In this document: positions 50,998 to 60,287 of the stretch, piece by piece
Numbering within the stretch: position 1 is the stretch's first letter
How the letters are laid out: every line of letters begins with the position of its first letter
Source of the DNA: Alkalimarinus alittae
Lineage (GTDB): Bacteria; Pseudomonadota; Gammaproteobacteria; Pseudomonadales; Oleiphilaceae
Length of the DNA: 64,000 nt
Assembly (NCBI RefSeq): GCF_026016465.1
Contig: NZ_CP100390.1
Span: 3,756,001 to 3,820,000, forward strand
Direction of reading: 5' to 3'
Program-made: the position numbers and the translations under genes
The notes under the pieces: model-generated
Databases searched by the model: none
Seen by the model: only the letters and a program-made list of their open reading frames with translations
What the model was told of the DNA's origin: nothing

Positions 50998-52053
50998 TTA
51001 TTTAAAATTTTTATTAGCCTTTATCAAACTAAAAAGCCTAATATATTCACTAACAATATAATCCTCACTATAACCCTCAGCGTAGACTTTAGACGCATTT
51101 TCAATCAACTGCTGCTTTAACGTGTCATCGCTTAATAGCGAGGTTATCGCTTGAGTTAACTGATTAACATCATCGATATCGGTCAGTAAACCACTATAAC
51201 CATCCTCTATAACCTCCCCAGGCCCCTGAGATCGAGTGGCAATAATAGGGCAGCGATGTGCCCAAGACTCCATAACAATAGAGCCTAAACCTTCGTGCCT
51301 GGAAGGACAAACGAACACATCTGCAGTTCTCATTAGCGCAGTCACGTCATCCCGCCAACCTAAAAATTTTACTCGCGAGTTAAGTCCCAACTTTGAGCAT
51401 AACGCCTTTAGGGAATCCTCTTCAGGCCCCGAACCTGCTAACCATAAAGTTGCATCAGGGATATTTACCAATGACTTCAATAATATATCAAAGCCTTTAT
51501 TCACATGAAGCCTGCCCGCGGCTAATATCAACGGTTTATCAAGTGGCGTATTATAGCTATCGCGAGGAAGGGGTTTAACAGGCTTTTCATCTGCAAAGTT
51601 GGGGATATGAAACACTTTTTCCTTAGGCATACCACCGTCTATCAAATGCTTACAAATACCTTTACTTATACCAATCCAATAATCAGCATGGCGATAATAT
51701 TTGAGATTATAATAATGGCCAAGGCGATTGATTAAGATGTATTTTCCAGCTGGAGTGCTTCCGCTAGCCCGGTTCATCCAAGTTAAAACTATATCAGGAT
51801 TATAGTCCTTAAGACTGCGGTGATACTTCGCACGCCCAAAATAGTCCAACCTCCCGCCAAAACTGAACCCTTGAGTAGTTACGCCTGCACCTCTTAAATC
51901 CTCAACCCGATGAGCATGATCGCGAATAAAAGCTTTTTGCTGACATTCTGGTCTACGGTTAAGCCCCTTAACCAAACGAACAAAGAAATTCTCTGCCCCC
52001 CCCCTTTCTGCACCAGCCAAAACTTGCGCAATTCGAATAGTTTGATCATTCAT
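50998..52053 (-). CDS. Glycosyltransferase family 4
   Basis: A 351-residue GT-B retaining transferase. The N-terminal AGAERGGAENFFVRL (acceptor side) and the C-terminal EX7E motif RHEGLGSIVMESW followed by GPGEVI show the GT4 family. It is the last gene of the minus-strand glycosyltransferase cluster, 42 bp downstream of the YrbL-type gene and convergent with the GT-A gene. It probably adds a core sugar; which one is unknown. Confidence 0.85.
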   Translation of the reverse strand: MNDQTIRIAQVLAGAERGGAENFFVRLVKGLNRRPECQQKAFIRDHAHRVEDLRGAGVTTQGFSFGGRLDYFGRAKYHRSLKDYNPDIVLTWMNRASGSTPAGKYILINRLGHYYNLKYYRHADYWIGISKGICKHLIDGGMPKEKVFHIPNFADEKPVKPLPRDSYNTPLDKPLILAAGRLHVNKGFDILLKSLVNIPDATLWLAGSGPEEDSLKALCSKLGLNSRVKFLGWRDDVTALMRTADVFVCPSRHEGLGSIVMESWAHRCPIIATRSQGPGEVIEDGYSGLLTDIDDVNQLTQAITSLLSDDTLKQQLIENASKVYAEGYSEDYIVSEYIRLFSLIKANKNFK

Positions 52054-52094
52054 ACTTAACCCAATTTAAAAAAGTCTATACAATTTAAGCGCAG

Positions 52095-52802
52095 TTATTT
52101 CTGAGCCCTTCCCGAAGAAGTGCCGTCATGCATTAACAAACCATAATAGCCAGGAAACCCCCCTCCCTTCTCACGCTCGGTTAAGAGCAATTCAATACGC
52201 TGCCTTAAATTTTCAGTTTTGCGCTTTGCTTTCTTTTTGAAAAAAATTGGGGGTAACATCCAAGCTGGAAATAAACTCGAACTTCCTAACCCGTCAATTA
52301 CAACCAAGCGAACAATTGAGCCTTCAGCATTTCTTTGAGCCACAATATTATGGAGAAGCAAATCACGAGATGGTACACACAAAGACTCCCAGTAACTGCA
52401 AAAACGATCCACCGCACGCCTACAGTCTCCGGTGTACCCATTATCCCAAATATACTGCTTCAATGTATGTGAAACCCTCTGATTATCATCCCGAATCAAG
52501 TCAGAAACTAGCCCTTTACCCATATCTGTTTCTTCAAAACCAAAACAGCCACTAACGTGCTCGTGAAGGAGATTACCAAACCGCTTATAAAGCCCTCTCA
52601 TGACTCTATACTCTTCAGCATTATCATCAAAACTGGAAAGGGGTTTCATATTTTTTGGGAAGCCTTTTCTACGCCGAAGGTCTTCCAGCGTAAAATCAGG
52701 CCTCCGAACCTTTATGCATCGATTTAGGTCGTTAGGGTGAACGAAACAAAGTCTATTTCCACCCTGGGCAAAAGGCTTTGTTGATTTCAGCAAAAGAGTC
52801 AT
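52095..52802 (-). CDS. YrbL-family kinase-fold protein in the LPS region
   Basis: A 235-residue protein of the YrbL/PhoP-network family (PF10707), related to protein kinases. Kinase-like features are a glycine-containing loop (FAQGGNRLCF, 11-20), an invariant-type lysine in RCIKV (Lys31), an EEYRVM helix glutamate, a catalytic-loop-like SRDLLLHN (Asp147, Asn152) and a metal-type DG at 170-171. All core residues for phosphotransfer are therefore kept. It sits between glycosyltransferase genes, so it could phosphorylate a core heptose or other sugar, as WaaP-like kinases do, but this is inference. It is 41 bp upstream of a GT4 gene. Confidence 0.8.
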   Translation of the reverse strand: MTLLLKSTKPFAQGGNRLCFVHPNDLNRCIKVRRPDFTLEDLRRRKGFPKNMKPLSSFDDNAEEYRVMRGLYKRFGNLLHEHVSGCFGFEETDMGKGLVSDLIRDDNQRVSHTLKQYIWDNGYTGDCRRAVDRFCSYWESLCVPSRDLLLHNIVAQRNAEGSIVRLVVIDGLGSSSLFPAWMLPPIFFKKKAKRKTENLRQRIELLLTEREKGGGFPGYYGLLMHDGTSSGRAQK

Positions 52803-52830
52803 TGCAGGCTTACCTGTTTACTTTATTAAT

Positions 52831-53877
52831 TTACTTAATGCTTCCATCAAGATTGATATCGCGAGCCCAAACATAATCATGCGAAAAAGGAATTTTCATA
52901 CTAGCTTCAACTATATATTGAGAAAACAACGTTGTATTCATTTCCTGGTGAACGAAAGTCCTAGCGTTCTTAGCCCATGTCATGCGTTTCTCATCATCGT
53001 TATGAAATTCTAAAATCAAATCCCTAAGATGCTCTTTATTGTTAAAGTAAACCAGTGTTTCGTCAGGAAATAGCTCATCAAATTTATTAGCGGCATCAGT
53101 AAATGTTAAAATACCATTTCCAGTTAATTGCATCATCCTCTCTGACGAATACCAATAATCACCTTCTTGTCGATTAAGGTTAAGCGCCATCTTAGATCGA
53201 AGTAGTGCTTGGTCATAATCTCGTCCCCAAATAGGGGGTTCGCCAAAACTACCGAAAGTTTTAAAGTTAAGGTCACCCTCTAGCGCACCTTTTAAATATT
53301 TAACGAGCTCTAAACGCTTACTACGCTCATTACTATTACTGCAGAATATCAAATCAATATCTAATTCATGAGCGCTCTTCTCTGAACAGTCACTCGTTTC
53401 AATTGATGGCTCCACTGGGTTAGGGAAGTGATAAATCCGAGCATTACTGCCCTCAAACTGCACTAACTCTCTCCTACCTGTTGATACAAATGAAGCGTCA
53501 ACAACTTTTGCTCTCTGCTTAATTTTTTCTACGTTATCAGGCATAAACAAAGGGTCTAGATTGCAGTGAGCAATAACTATAGCAGGATATCGTCTCTTTA
53601 TTTCTAACAACGTATCATTGGTGATAATGTCACAATGGCCTGCAATAATGAGATCAGGCTGCATCGCATCAACAGTCTCTAAAAGCCTCTTATTTGCTTT
53701 AGCATGACCAAGTTCACGTATACCAAAAGGAGCCTCATACGAAGCAATGTCGCGATCACTAAAATTCAAAACATAGTGATCATTTTTTATTAAACCGAAA
53801 GTTAATTTCTGCGCCCAACTAACACGAGTGTTACCGAATCGTCGCAACTGCTGATAAGCAACATGAAGAACTCTCAT
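52831..53877 (-). CDS. CgeB-like glycosyltransferase (GT-B fold)
   Basis: A 348-residue protein whose C-terminal part (about 230-330) matches the Glyco_trans_1_2 domain (PF13524), with RMMQLTGNGILTFTDA and an ALLRSKMALNL region. The N-terminal half resembles a GT-B acceptor domain. The usual EX7E is not obvious, so it may be a distant or altered transferase. It lies between a GT4 gene and the YrbL-type gene in the same orientation, so it is assigned to LPS or capsule glycan assembly. Confidence 0.7.
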   Translation of the reverse strand: MRVLHVAYQQLRRFGNTRVSWAQKLTFGLIKNDHYVLNFSDRDIASYEAPFGIRELGHAKANKRLLETVDAMQPDLIIAGHCDIITNDTLLEIKRRYPAIVIAHCNLDPLFMPDNVEKIKQRAKVVDASFVSTGRRELVQFEGSNARIYHFPNPVEPSIETSDCSEKSAHELDIDLIFCSNSNERSKRLELVKYLKGALEGDLNFKTFGSFGEPPIWGRDYDQALLRSKMALNLNRQEGDYWYSSERMMQLTGNGILTFTDAANKFDELFPDETLVYFNNKEHLRDLILEFHNDDEKRMTWAKNARTFVHQEMNTTLFSQYIVEASMKIPFSHDYVWARDINLDGSIK

Positions 53878-53909
53878 AAATATAATATCTCTTTAATTTT
53901 AACGAACAA

Positions 53910-55031
53910 TCAACTTTCAAGCGCTCGATAATAAACATTAAGTGTCTCTCGTGCTTGAGAGTCCAGATAAAACTCGTCCGGTAGTTGTATATTAGCCTCT
54001 GAATCCAATAAAGCCGAAACTTTATGGGCAAATGCAGCTATATCGTCTGCAGCAACTAGCCCTTCTGGAAATCCAGCCCTTAAAGACTCGCTGGCACCTC
54101 CCCGATCGTAAGCAACAACGGGAACTCCCGATGCAAGCGCCTCGGTAACCGTTCGACCAAAGGGTTCAGCTTTATTAGACATATGACATGCCACTGCTGA
54201 CAAAGAATAGAAATTATTAATATCTGAACGATGCCCCACAAACGTTACCTTATCATCTAAGCCTAGGCGCGAGCATTGCACTGTTAACTCTTGAAGATAA
54301 TGTTCTTTGTTAGATTCTGCCTCTCCGACAATAATGCCATGACACCGAGGGTCAATACCAACCAAAACATTCATCATACTTAAAAAGGCCTCTTGCCCTT
54401 TCCATCGCGTAAGCCTGCCAGGCATAAGGATCAATTTTTTAGATTTAAACTGTGGGTACTTAAGAAACAGTTCGTCTTTCCATTTATCTATATTTGAACC
54501 TTCAGAAAATGAATTTCGGTCCAAGCCCCTGTAAATTCTAGTTAACTTGTCGGGAGAAACTGCATAATTCCTGAAAATGTAATCACTCACGCAATCTGAA
54601 ATAGAAATAATGTGTTCAGATTTTGCCATAATCGCACTATAGGCATTAACCGAATACATTCCATGAAAAGTAGAAATCAACTTAGGCCGAATTTCAGGGT
54701 TCATTTTTCGCCATGCAAGCCAAACAATCCAAGCAGGCATCCTTGACCGAACATGAACAATATCAGGCTTTAGGTCTGCCAACAGACGTCTCATTGGGCG
54801 TATTTGGAAAAAAGATGCCAGCGATTTCTTATGTACAAGAGCGGTTATATGACGAGATCCTTCTGACTCGAGCTTAGGAACTTGCCTTCCCCCACTTGAG
54901 ATAACAATCGACTCGTGCCCTGCTTTAACTAACTCTCGAGCAAACTCTACAGTTCCCCTTTCAACCCCTCCTGCATTGAGCTCAGGAAGAACCTGCACAA
55001 TTCGCAATTTTTGCCTACTTAGTACCGCCAT
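53910..55031 (-). CDS. Glycosyltransferase family 4
   Basis: A 373-residue GT-B enzyme with VLPELNAGGVERG at the N-terminus and the EX7E motif in KAEPFGRTVTEALASG followed by VVAYDRGG. The HVRSRMPAW segment is typical for LPS-core GT4 enzymes. It is separated from its upstream gene by 64 bp and from the downstream CgeB-like gene by 32 bp. Sugar and acceptor are not known. A short frame at 53831-54031 on the same strand is only a shadow. Confidence 0.87.
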   Translation of the reverse strand: MAVLSRQKLRIVQVLPELNAGGVERGTVEFARELVKAGHESIVISSGGRQVPKLESEGSRHITALVHKKSLASFFQIRPMRRLLADLKPDIVHVRSRMPAWIVWLAWRKMNPEIRPKLISTFHGMYSVNAYSAIMAKSEHIISISDCVSDYIFRNYAVSPDKLTRIYRGLDRNSFSEGSNIDKWKDELFLKYPQFKSKKLILMPGRLTRWKGQEAFLSMMNVLVGIDPRCHGIIVGEAESNKEHYLQELTVQCSRLGLDDKVTFVGHRSDINNFYSLSAVACHMSNKAEPFGRTVTEALASGVPVVAYDRGGASESLRAGFPEGLVAADDIAAFAHKVSALLDSEANIQLPDEFYLDSQARETLNVYYRALES

Positions 55032-55095
55032 AAAGACACTCTGTCAAAGAATACAATACCACTATAATACAAAAAACCGAACTCAAAAAACAAAG

Positions 55096-56145
55096 CTAAG
55101 ATTTTGTATTTCGGCCACTATTCATTTTTTCATTAATAACAAAAGAATAAAATCGGGCGGTTTCCTCTGCCATATGCGCTACAGATAAAGACACCTCAGC
55201 CCAGTCAAATATACGATCTAAATCTTCACGCAACTCAGGCAAGCGTTGCAATTGAATATTCAAATTACGTTCCAGAGACGTCGCATCATCAATTGGACAC
55301 AACAACTTATTAGGTAAAATTTCATTGGCGGCAGCCACATCCGTAGAAACAACAGGAACCCTGTAGCGTAGAGCCTCAGCCAAAACGTAACAGAAGCCCT
55401 CATGCAGTGATGAGATGACGACAAGCTCCGCCTTTCTAATTAGCTCATGAGCCTGATCAACATGACCCAATAAAAAAACCTTATGAGTTAAACCTTTTTC
55501 TACAATTGAGTCATGCAACTCTTGTTTAAGAGGCCCATCCCCCACTAGCAACAAATTCGCATTAACTTGTTGCCAAGCATTTACCAGAACATCAAACCCT
55601 TTTACCTTAACTAGCCGTCCTATTGCTATCACAGTAGGATTATTTTTTTGTATCCCTAACCCCTCAAAAGCCAGAAGCGACTCCTGCCTAATATTATCAC
55701 TAATGTTGACCCCGTTATAAATAACCTTCTGAGTATTAAGCTTCAATCCATCCAAGGCCGCATTACTAACGCCAATTACACCATCTAATCGCTCAAAATA
55801 TTTCTTTTTCTTTTCTATCCAATGGAGGGTACCGATACACGCGGGCTGAATATAAGGCTTTAAAAAGGCGAGTTTTTTTGCAGCTTTACTTCCGTGCGCA
55901 CAAACAACATCAGGAGCAGTGAGCTTCAAAAATCGATACATTTGGAACAAGCTAAAAAATGATTTTAGCGGACCAGATGAAAAGTCTATTGCGCAAAAAT
56001 TAATACTATCCGCTAGGAGTGGTTTCATAGATTCTGGCGCAATAACTGAAACCTCATGAGCCTCAGATAAGCCATTTGTTAAATCTACGAGGTGCTTTGC
56101 CAACCCCCCAGAATCACCTGAAGCTAAAAACTGACAAACTTTCAT
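55096..56145 (-). CDS. Glycosyltransferase family 4
   Basis: A 349-residue GT-B enzyme. ASGDSGGLAKHLVDL at the N-terminus and LHEGFCYVLAEALRYRVPVVST (EX7E) in the C-terminal domain define GT4; the IAIGRLVKVKGFDVL donor-domain start is typical. It follows the ELM1-family gene by 7 bp, so these two are tightly coupled. It is probably a core-oligosaccharide transferase. Confidence 0.88.
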   Translation of the reverse strand: MKVCQFLASGDSGGLAKHLVDLTNGLSEAHEVSVIAPESMKPLLADSINFCAIDFSSGPLKSFFSLFQMYRFLKLTAPDVVCAHGSKAAKKLAFLKPYIQPACIGTLHWIEKKKKYFERLDGVIGVSNAALDGLKLNTQKVIYNGVNISDNIRQESLLAFEGLGIQKNNPTVIAIGRLVKVKGFDVLVNAWQQVNANLLLVGDGPLKQELHDSIVEKGLTHKVFLLGHVDQAHELIRKAELVVISSLHEGFCYVLAEALRYRVPVVSTDVAAANEILPNKLLCPIDDATSLERNLNIQLQRLPELREDLDRIFDWAEVSLSVAHMAEETARFYSFVINEKMNSGRNTKS

Positions 56146-56152
56146 ACAAACC

Positions 56153-57082
56153 CTATAGAGACATACGTTTAAGAAGCCAATTCACAACACGTTCTACTTC
56201 CCACAACACAAACGGCTGACTTTTGGGTTCTATGTCCGGCCACTGAGAAAGCAGTTTCTTTTTTAATAACACCTTAATCCCTCTAACCACCCTCGATTCT
56301 TTCTTTGCCTGAAGATCAAAAGCGTATGTAGCAGCCCCAGAGGTGATAGATTCATAGATCATAGAGACGCTATCAGGTGTAACCCATATCTGTTCAGACT
56401 TGGCCATTTGCTCCGGCAACCATAAGCTTTCAGTATCTTGATGCTCAACAATACTAATATTTGGAAAATTTCTTTCTTTAAGCTTAACTAAAAAAGAACT
56501 AGGTGTTCTACGAGAGTTACTTAATACCCACTCTTTCACATTTACTGAACCGGTTAAGACCTGCTCGAGTTGCTTTAATATGAGGGTATCATCCCAAACA
56601 TAATGCTTAGACTCTCCGCCAATAAGAATCAAACCACGTACGTTTTCTGTAACGCCACTTAACCGAGGAGCTCTAGGCTCTATATTATTAAGCACACCTA
56701 ATGTGACCAATATTTTATCGTTTACCGGAGGGTTATCATGCTCGGGGATCACAGCTCCATCAAACAAACTTAAAGGTAAAGAGGGCCTCATCAAAACAAG
56801 CGAAAAACAATTATAACTATATTTAGCAGCCACTAAATACTTATGTGTTTTGCTTCCCGCACCAACAACAAGATCAGGCACGAAATCACCCTCTAGGCTA
56901 AATCGCTTGATCAAAATGTTAAAGCAACTTATGTTTTTACTTGGGACTGAAAGCCAGCGAGATTTAATTTCAGTATGAGCAGATAAACGCGACTCTAAAC
57001 CCTTTAGTTGGTTTAAATGCCCTGGTTTATCGTCCGTAAAAAACCAAACTATGAGTGTTTTTTTTGTAGTCAAATTTCCCAC
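56153..57082 (-). CDS. ELM1/GtrOC1-type LPS-core glycosyltransferase-like protein
   Basis: A 309-residue protein of the mitochondrial-fission-ELM1 family (PF06258), with the conserved FTDDKPGHLNQLKGL N-terminus and the VTPDSVSMIYESITSG C-terminal motif. Bacterial members are found in LPS core clusters and have a GT-B-like fold; their exact sugar is rarely known. It is the first gene of the minus-strand glycosyltransferase unit, 173 bp downstream of the end of glnE. Confidence 0.8.
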   Translation of the reverse strand: MGNLTTKKTLIVWFFTDDKPGHLNQLKGLESRLSAHTEIKSRWLSVPSKNISCFNILIKRFSLEGDFVPDLVVGAGSKTHKYLVAAKYSYNCFSLVLMRPSLPLSLFDGAVIPEHDNPPVNDKILVTLGVLNNIEPRAPRLSGVTENVRGLILIGGESKHYVWDDTLILKQLEQVLTGSVNVKEWVLSNSRRTPSSFLVKLKERNFPNISIVEHQDTESLWLPEQMAKSEQIWVTPDSVSMIYESITSGAATYAFDLQAKKESRVVRGIKVLLKKKLLSQWPDIEPKSQPFVLWEVERVVNWLLKRMSL

Positions 57083-57255
57083 AAGTCTCTAGTCATTGTT
57101 TATAGACTCCCGACTAAAAAGATTTTAGCCATTTCATCAAATTAACCTGCAGCTATCAGGCTTTAATTATTGAATTTGAAGACAGCTTACCATTAATGCT
57201 GGCTTCTAAAAATAGACATCACTTATAATTTTTTTTAGCTCCCTCAGAGTTAGCC

Positions 57256-60198
57256 CTACTGGCAGCGAACCACAAATTTATCCCACATTGATGCAACAAA
57301 AGCTCTTTCATTTATAAAAACCTCAGAGCTTACTTCGCTGTTCAGTTTTTGCAGTGCCCGCTTATGAATCAAAGAGCGCATCAACTTATATATTTCTGAT
57401 AACTTTTCGGCCTCATTTACTTGTAGTAAACCGCACAGTCCCATTTCCTCAAGAATACGTATATTGTCTGACCACTTCATTAATTCTGGGTATTTATGTG
57501 ACCAACCAAGTACTGCAAATTGACACAGGAATTCAATATCTATGATCCCACCGGAGTCATGCTTTATATGAAAGTTTTTATGCTGATCCGCATCCATCGC
57601 TTTAGAGCCTAGCGAGTCTCTCATCTTCTCTCGCATAACGATAACATCCTGCTGAAGAGTCTCTAAGCCTCTAAATTGGTTTAATATACGACTACGGACC
57701 GCATAAAAATCTTTGCCTAATGAATCACTGCCCGCCACAAAACGAGCTCTAGTCAGTGCTTGATGCTCCCATGTCCATGCATTATTTTTTTGATACTCTT
57801 CAAAAGCATTTAGCGAGCACACCAAAAGACCAGAGTTACCTGATGGCCTAAGGCGCATGTCAACTTCATAAATTTGCCCGCCTGCAGTTTGAGTGTTTAG
57901 TATATGAATGATCCGCTGCCCGAGACGAGTGAAAAATACACCGGTATCGACTGACCGCTCTCCGGTGGTAGGTTTATTTGCATCACCGGAGTGTAAAAAA
58001 ACGAGATCAAGGTCAGAGGTATAACCTAGCTCAATCCCACCCATTTTACCGTAAGCAATTATTGCAAAATCTAGATCGCAAATACTTCCATCCGTTTTAA
58101 CAGGGAAACCATGCTTTTCTGTTAGATGTCGCCAAGCTATTTTTATAACTTGATCAAGCTCTGCTTCTGCTATCCAAGTTAAGTAATCACTTACTTTCAT
58201 CAAAGGCAATGTACCGCGCACTTCTGATGCCGCAACCCGTAAAACATGCGCTTTCTTAAAATAGCGAAGAACCTCCATTTGTTCTTCAAAGTCTTCCTCA
58301 GGTATACGTAACAACTGCTGTCTCAATTCGTCTTGAAGCGCTTCCTTCTTAGGGGGGCTATATAAACTTTCAGAGTTTAGTAGTTCGTCTAATAGCAAAG
58401 GGGTTGAGGCAAGCTGCTCGGCAATCCAAGGGCTCTCGGAACACAGCCATACAAGCTGTTTTAGAGCACCTGGATTTTCATTAAGTAAAACAAAATAAGC
58501 CGTTCGACGAAGCACTGCTTCTATTAACAATAAAATTCGCTGAAGCGTTAACGAACGATTCTTCTGACTCGCTATTTCTGTTAGTAACAAGGGTATGAAA
58601 GAATCTAGCCGCTCTCTTCCTTGAGTCTGCATCATTTGTACATTTCGCTGTTTCCTAAGATTAGCGAGCAACCGATAACTGTCATCTGGCGCTTCAAAAC
58701 CATATTCTTGCAACGTTTCAACTGCGGCCTCATCTGAAAGCTCTCCTAACCATAACCCGAGAAATGCTTTCGACTCATAAACCTCAGACGCCCTATCCTC
58801 TTCAGGCGCTATAATATCTGAAAAATGTCGACTCACATTTTGCCGATGAACACTAAGCTTTTCGAACATCAGCTCCCAATTATCAAAATTCATTGCTAAA
58901 GCAACACGCCTTTGGTCAATTTGACTTTCAGGCAGCATTTGAGTCTGCTGATCGCTAATCCCTTGAATAGAGTGCTCAATATTACGGAGAAATATATATG
59001 CCTCTCGAAGCTCTTTAACAGCTTGAGGGGGTAGCAAGCCATCCTCCTCTAATACTTGCAAGATAGCCATTAGCTCAGGTTGCTGTAGGCGAGTGTCTCG
59101 GCCTCCGCGAATAAGCTGAAAAGCTTGGACAATAAACTCAACTTCTCTAATGCCGCCGGACCCAAGCTTTATATTGGACTCCATGCCTTTACGCCTAACT
59201 TCTCGGCTAATCATATCTTTCATATCACGAAGCGACTGAAATACAGAGAAATCAATATAACGCCTATAAACAAAAGGTTTGAGGCTTTGCATCAACGCTT
59301 GCCCTTGTTCAAAGTCTCCTGCTACGACTCGCGCTTTAATCATCGCATAGCGCTCCCATTCTCGCCCTTGGCTTTGGTAATATTCTTCCATGGCGGCGAA
59401 ACTAAGCGCAAGAGAACCGCTCTGCCCATAAGGGCGAAGCCGCATATCAGTACGAAATACTAACCCGTCTGCAGTAGTCTTATCCAATGCGCTGACTAGA
59501 CGTTGACCTAGCCGTATAAAGAAGGCCTGATTTTCAATACTTCTTTTGGCTCCGGCGGTTTCTCCATTCTCAGGGTAAGCAAAAATAAGGTCGATATCAG
59601 AGGATACATTCAGCTCAAAAGCGCCTAATTTACCCATTCCCAACACAACCATTTGCTGAGGAGTACCAGAGCTTTGCCCAACTGGAACGCCCCACTTGTC
59701 ACAACAATCTTGATGCAGCCATGATAAAGTTTGATCAATAGTCTCATCCGCTAAACGGCTCATGTCTCGAGTTGTTTCTGATAAATCGGATACCTTTAAC
59801 AAATCTCTCCAAATTATTCTTACCATCTCACGGCGTCTAAATAACCTGAGAGTCATGACTAATTCATCTTCAGTGCTAACATGCTTAATTTCTTCGGCCA
59901 ATCTATTGTTTATTGAACCACTATCATAGCTTGAAAACAGGTCACCACTATTAATTAAGTCTGAAAGTAATAATGGGAAACGGGACGTAGCATTTGCAAC
60001 AAAATCACTTAAACACCAAGCAGACACGATACTTGTAAGCACCGCTGTATCCCAGGCCTTACTATCTACTGAGTCTAGCTGGACTAAGCTTTGCTCAAGG
60101 TTAGATAACGTTAATAATAGCTTTTCTTGGAATATTGGCTCTTGAACTGAAATTAGTGCTCTTAGCTGCTCAATCACATCACCCTCACAAACTATCAA
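57256..60198 (-). CDS. glnE: Glutamine synthetase adenylyltransferase/adenylyl-removing enzyme
   Basis: A 980-residue bifunctional regulator. The N-terminal deadenylylation half has GMGKLGAFELNVSSDIDL and the C-terminal adenylylation half has YGKMGGIELGYTSDLDL, both the GXGKXGXXELXXXSDXDL nucleotidyltransferase motif. A helical PII-binding part joins them. It is slightly longer than E. coli GlnE (946). glnE next to LPS core genes recalls Pseudomonas. It is divergent from the K+ channel gene. The 173-bp gap to its left (57083-57255) holds no gene. Confidence 0.97.
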   Translation of the reverse strand: MIVCEGDVIEQLRALISVQEPIFQEKLLLTLSNLEQSLVQLDSVDSKAWDTAVLTSIVSAWCLSDFVANATSRFPLLLSDLINSGDLFSSYDSGSINNRLAEEIKHVSTEDELVMTLRLFRRREMVRIIWRDLLKVSDLSETTRDMSRLADETIDQTLSWLHQDCCDKWGVPVGQSSGTPQQMVVLGMGKLGAFELNVSSDIDLIFAYPENGETAGAKRSIENQAFFIRLGQRLVSALDKTTADGLVFRTDMRLRPYGQSGSLALSFAAMEEYYQSQGREWERYAMIKARVVAGDFEQGQALMQSLKPFVYRRYIDFSVFQSLRDMKDMISREVRRKGMESNIKLGSGGIREVEFIVQAFQLIRGGRDTRLQQPELMAILQVLEEDGLLPPQAVKELREAYIFLRNIEHSIQGISDQQTQMLPESQIDQRRVALAMNFDNWELMFEKLSVHRQNVSRHFSDIIAPEEDRASEVYESKAFLGLWLGELSDEAAVETLQEYGFEAPDDSYRLLANLRKQRNVQMMQTQGRERLDSFIPLLLTEIASQKNRSLTLQRILLLIEAVLRRTAYFVLLNENPGALKQLVWLCSESPWIAEQLASTPLLLDELLNSESLYSPPKKEALQDELRQQLLRIPEEDFEEQMEVLRYFKKAHVLRVAASEVRGTLPLMKVSDYLTWIAEAELDQVIKIAWRHLTEKHGFPVKTDGSICDLDFAIIAYGKMGGIELGYTSDLDLVFLHSGDANKPTTGERSVDTGVFFTRLGQRIIHILNTQTAGGQIYEVDMRLRPSGNSGLLVCSLNAFEEYQKNNAWTWEHQALTRARFVAGSDSLGKDFYAVRSRILNQFRGLETLQQDVIVMREKMRDSLGSKAMDADQHKNFHIKHDSGGIIDIEFLCQFAVLGWSHKYPELMKWSDNIRILEEMGLCGLLQVNEAEKLSEIYKLMRSLIHKRALQKLNSEVSSEVFINERAFVASMWDKFVVRCQ

Positions 60199-60287
60199 AT
60201 AGGTATAAAAACACTATATTTAAACTATAACAATGATCTAAGATTAGCATTAGAATAGTCACCCATGATTGATATGAATCCTAAATA

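Noticed and set aside
53831..54031. 66-codon minus-strand frame between two glycosyltransferase genes
   Set aside because: Overlaps both real genes in another frame and has no ribosome-binding site.
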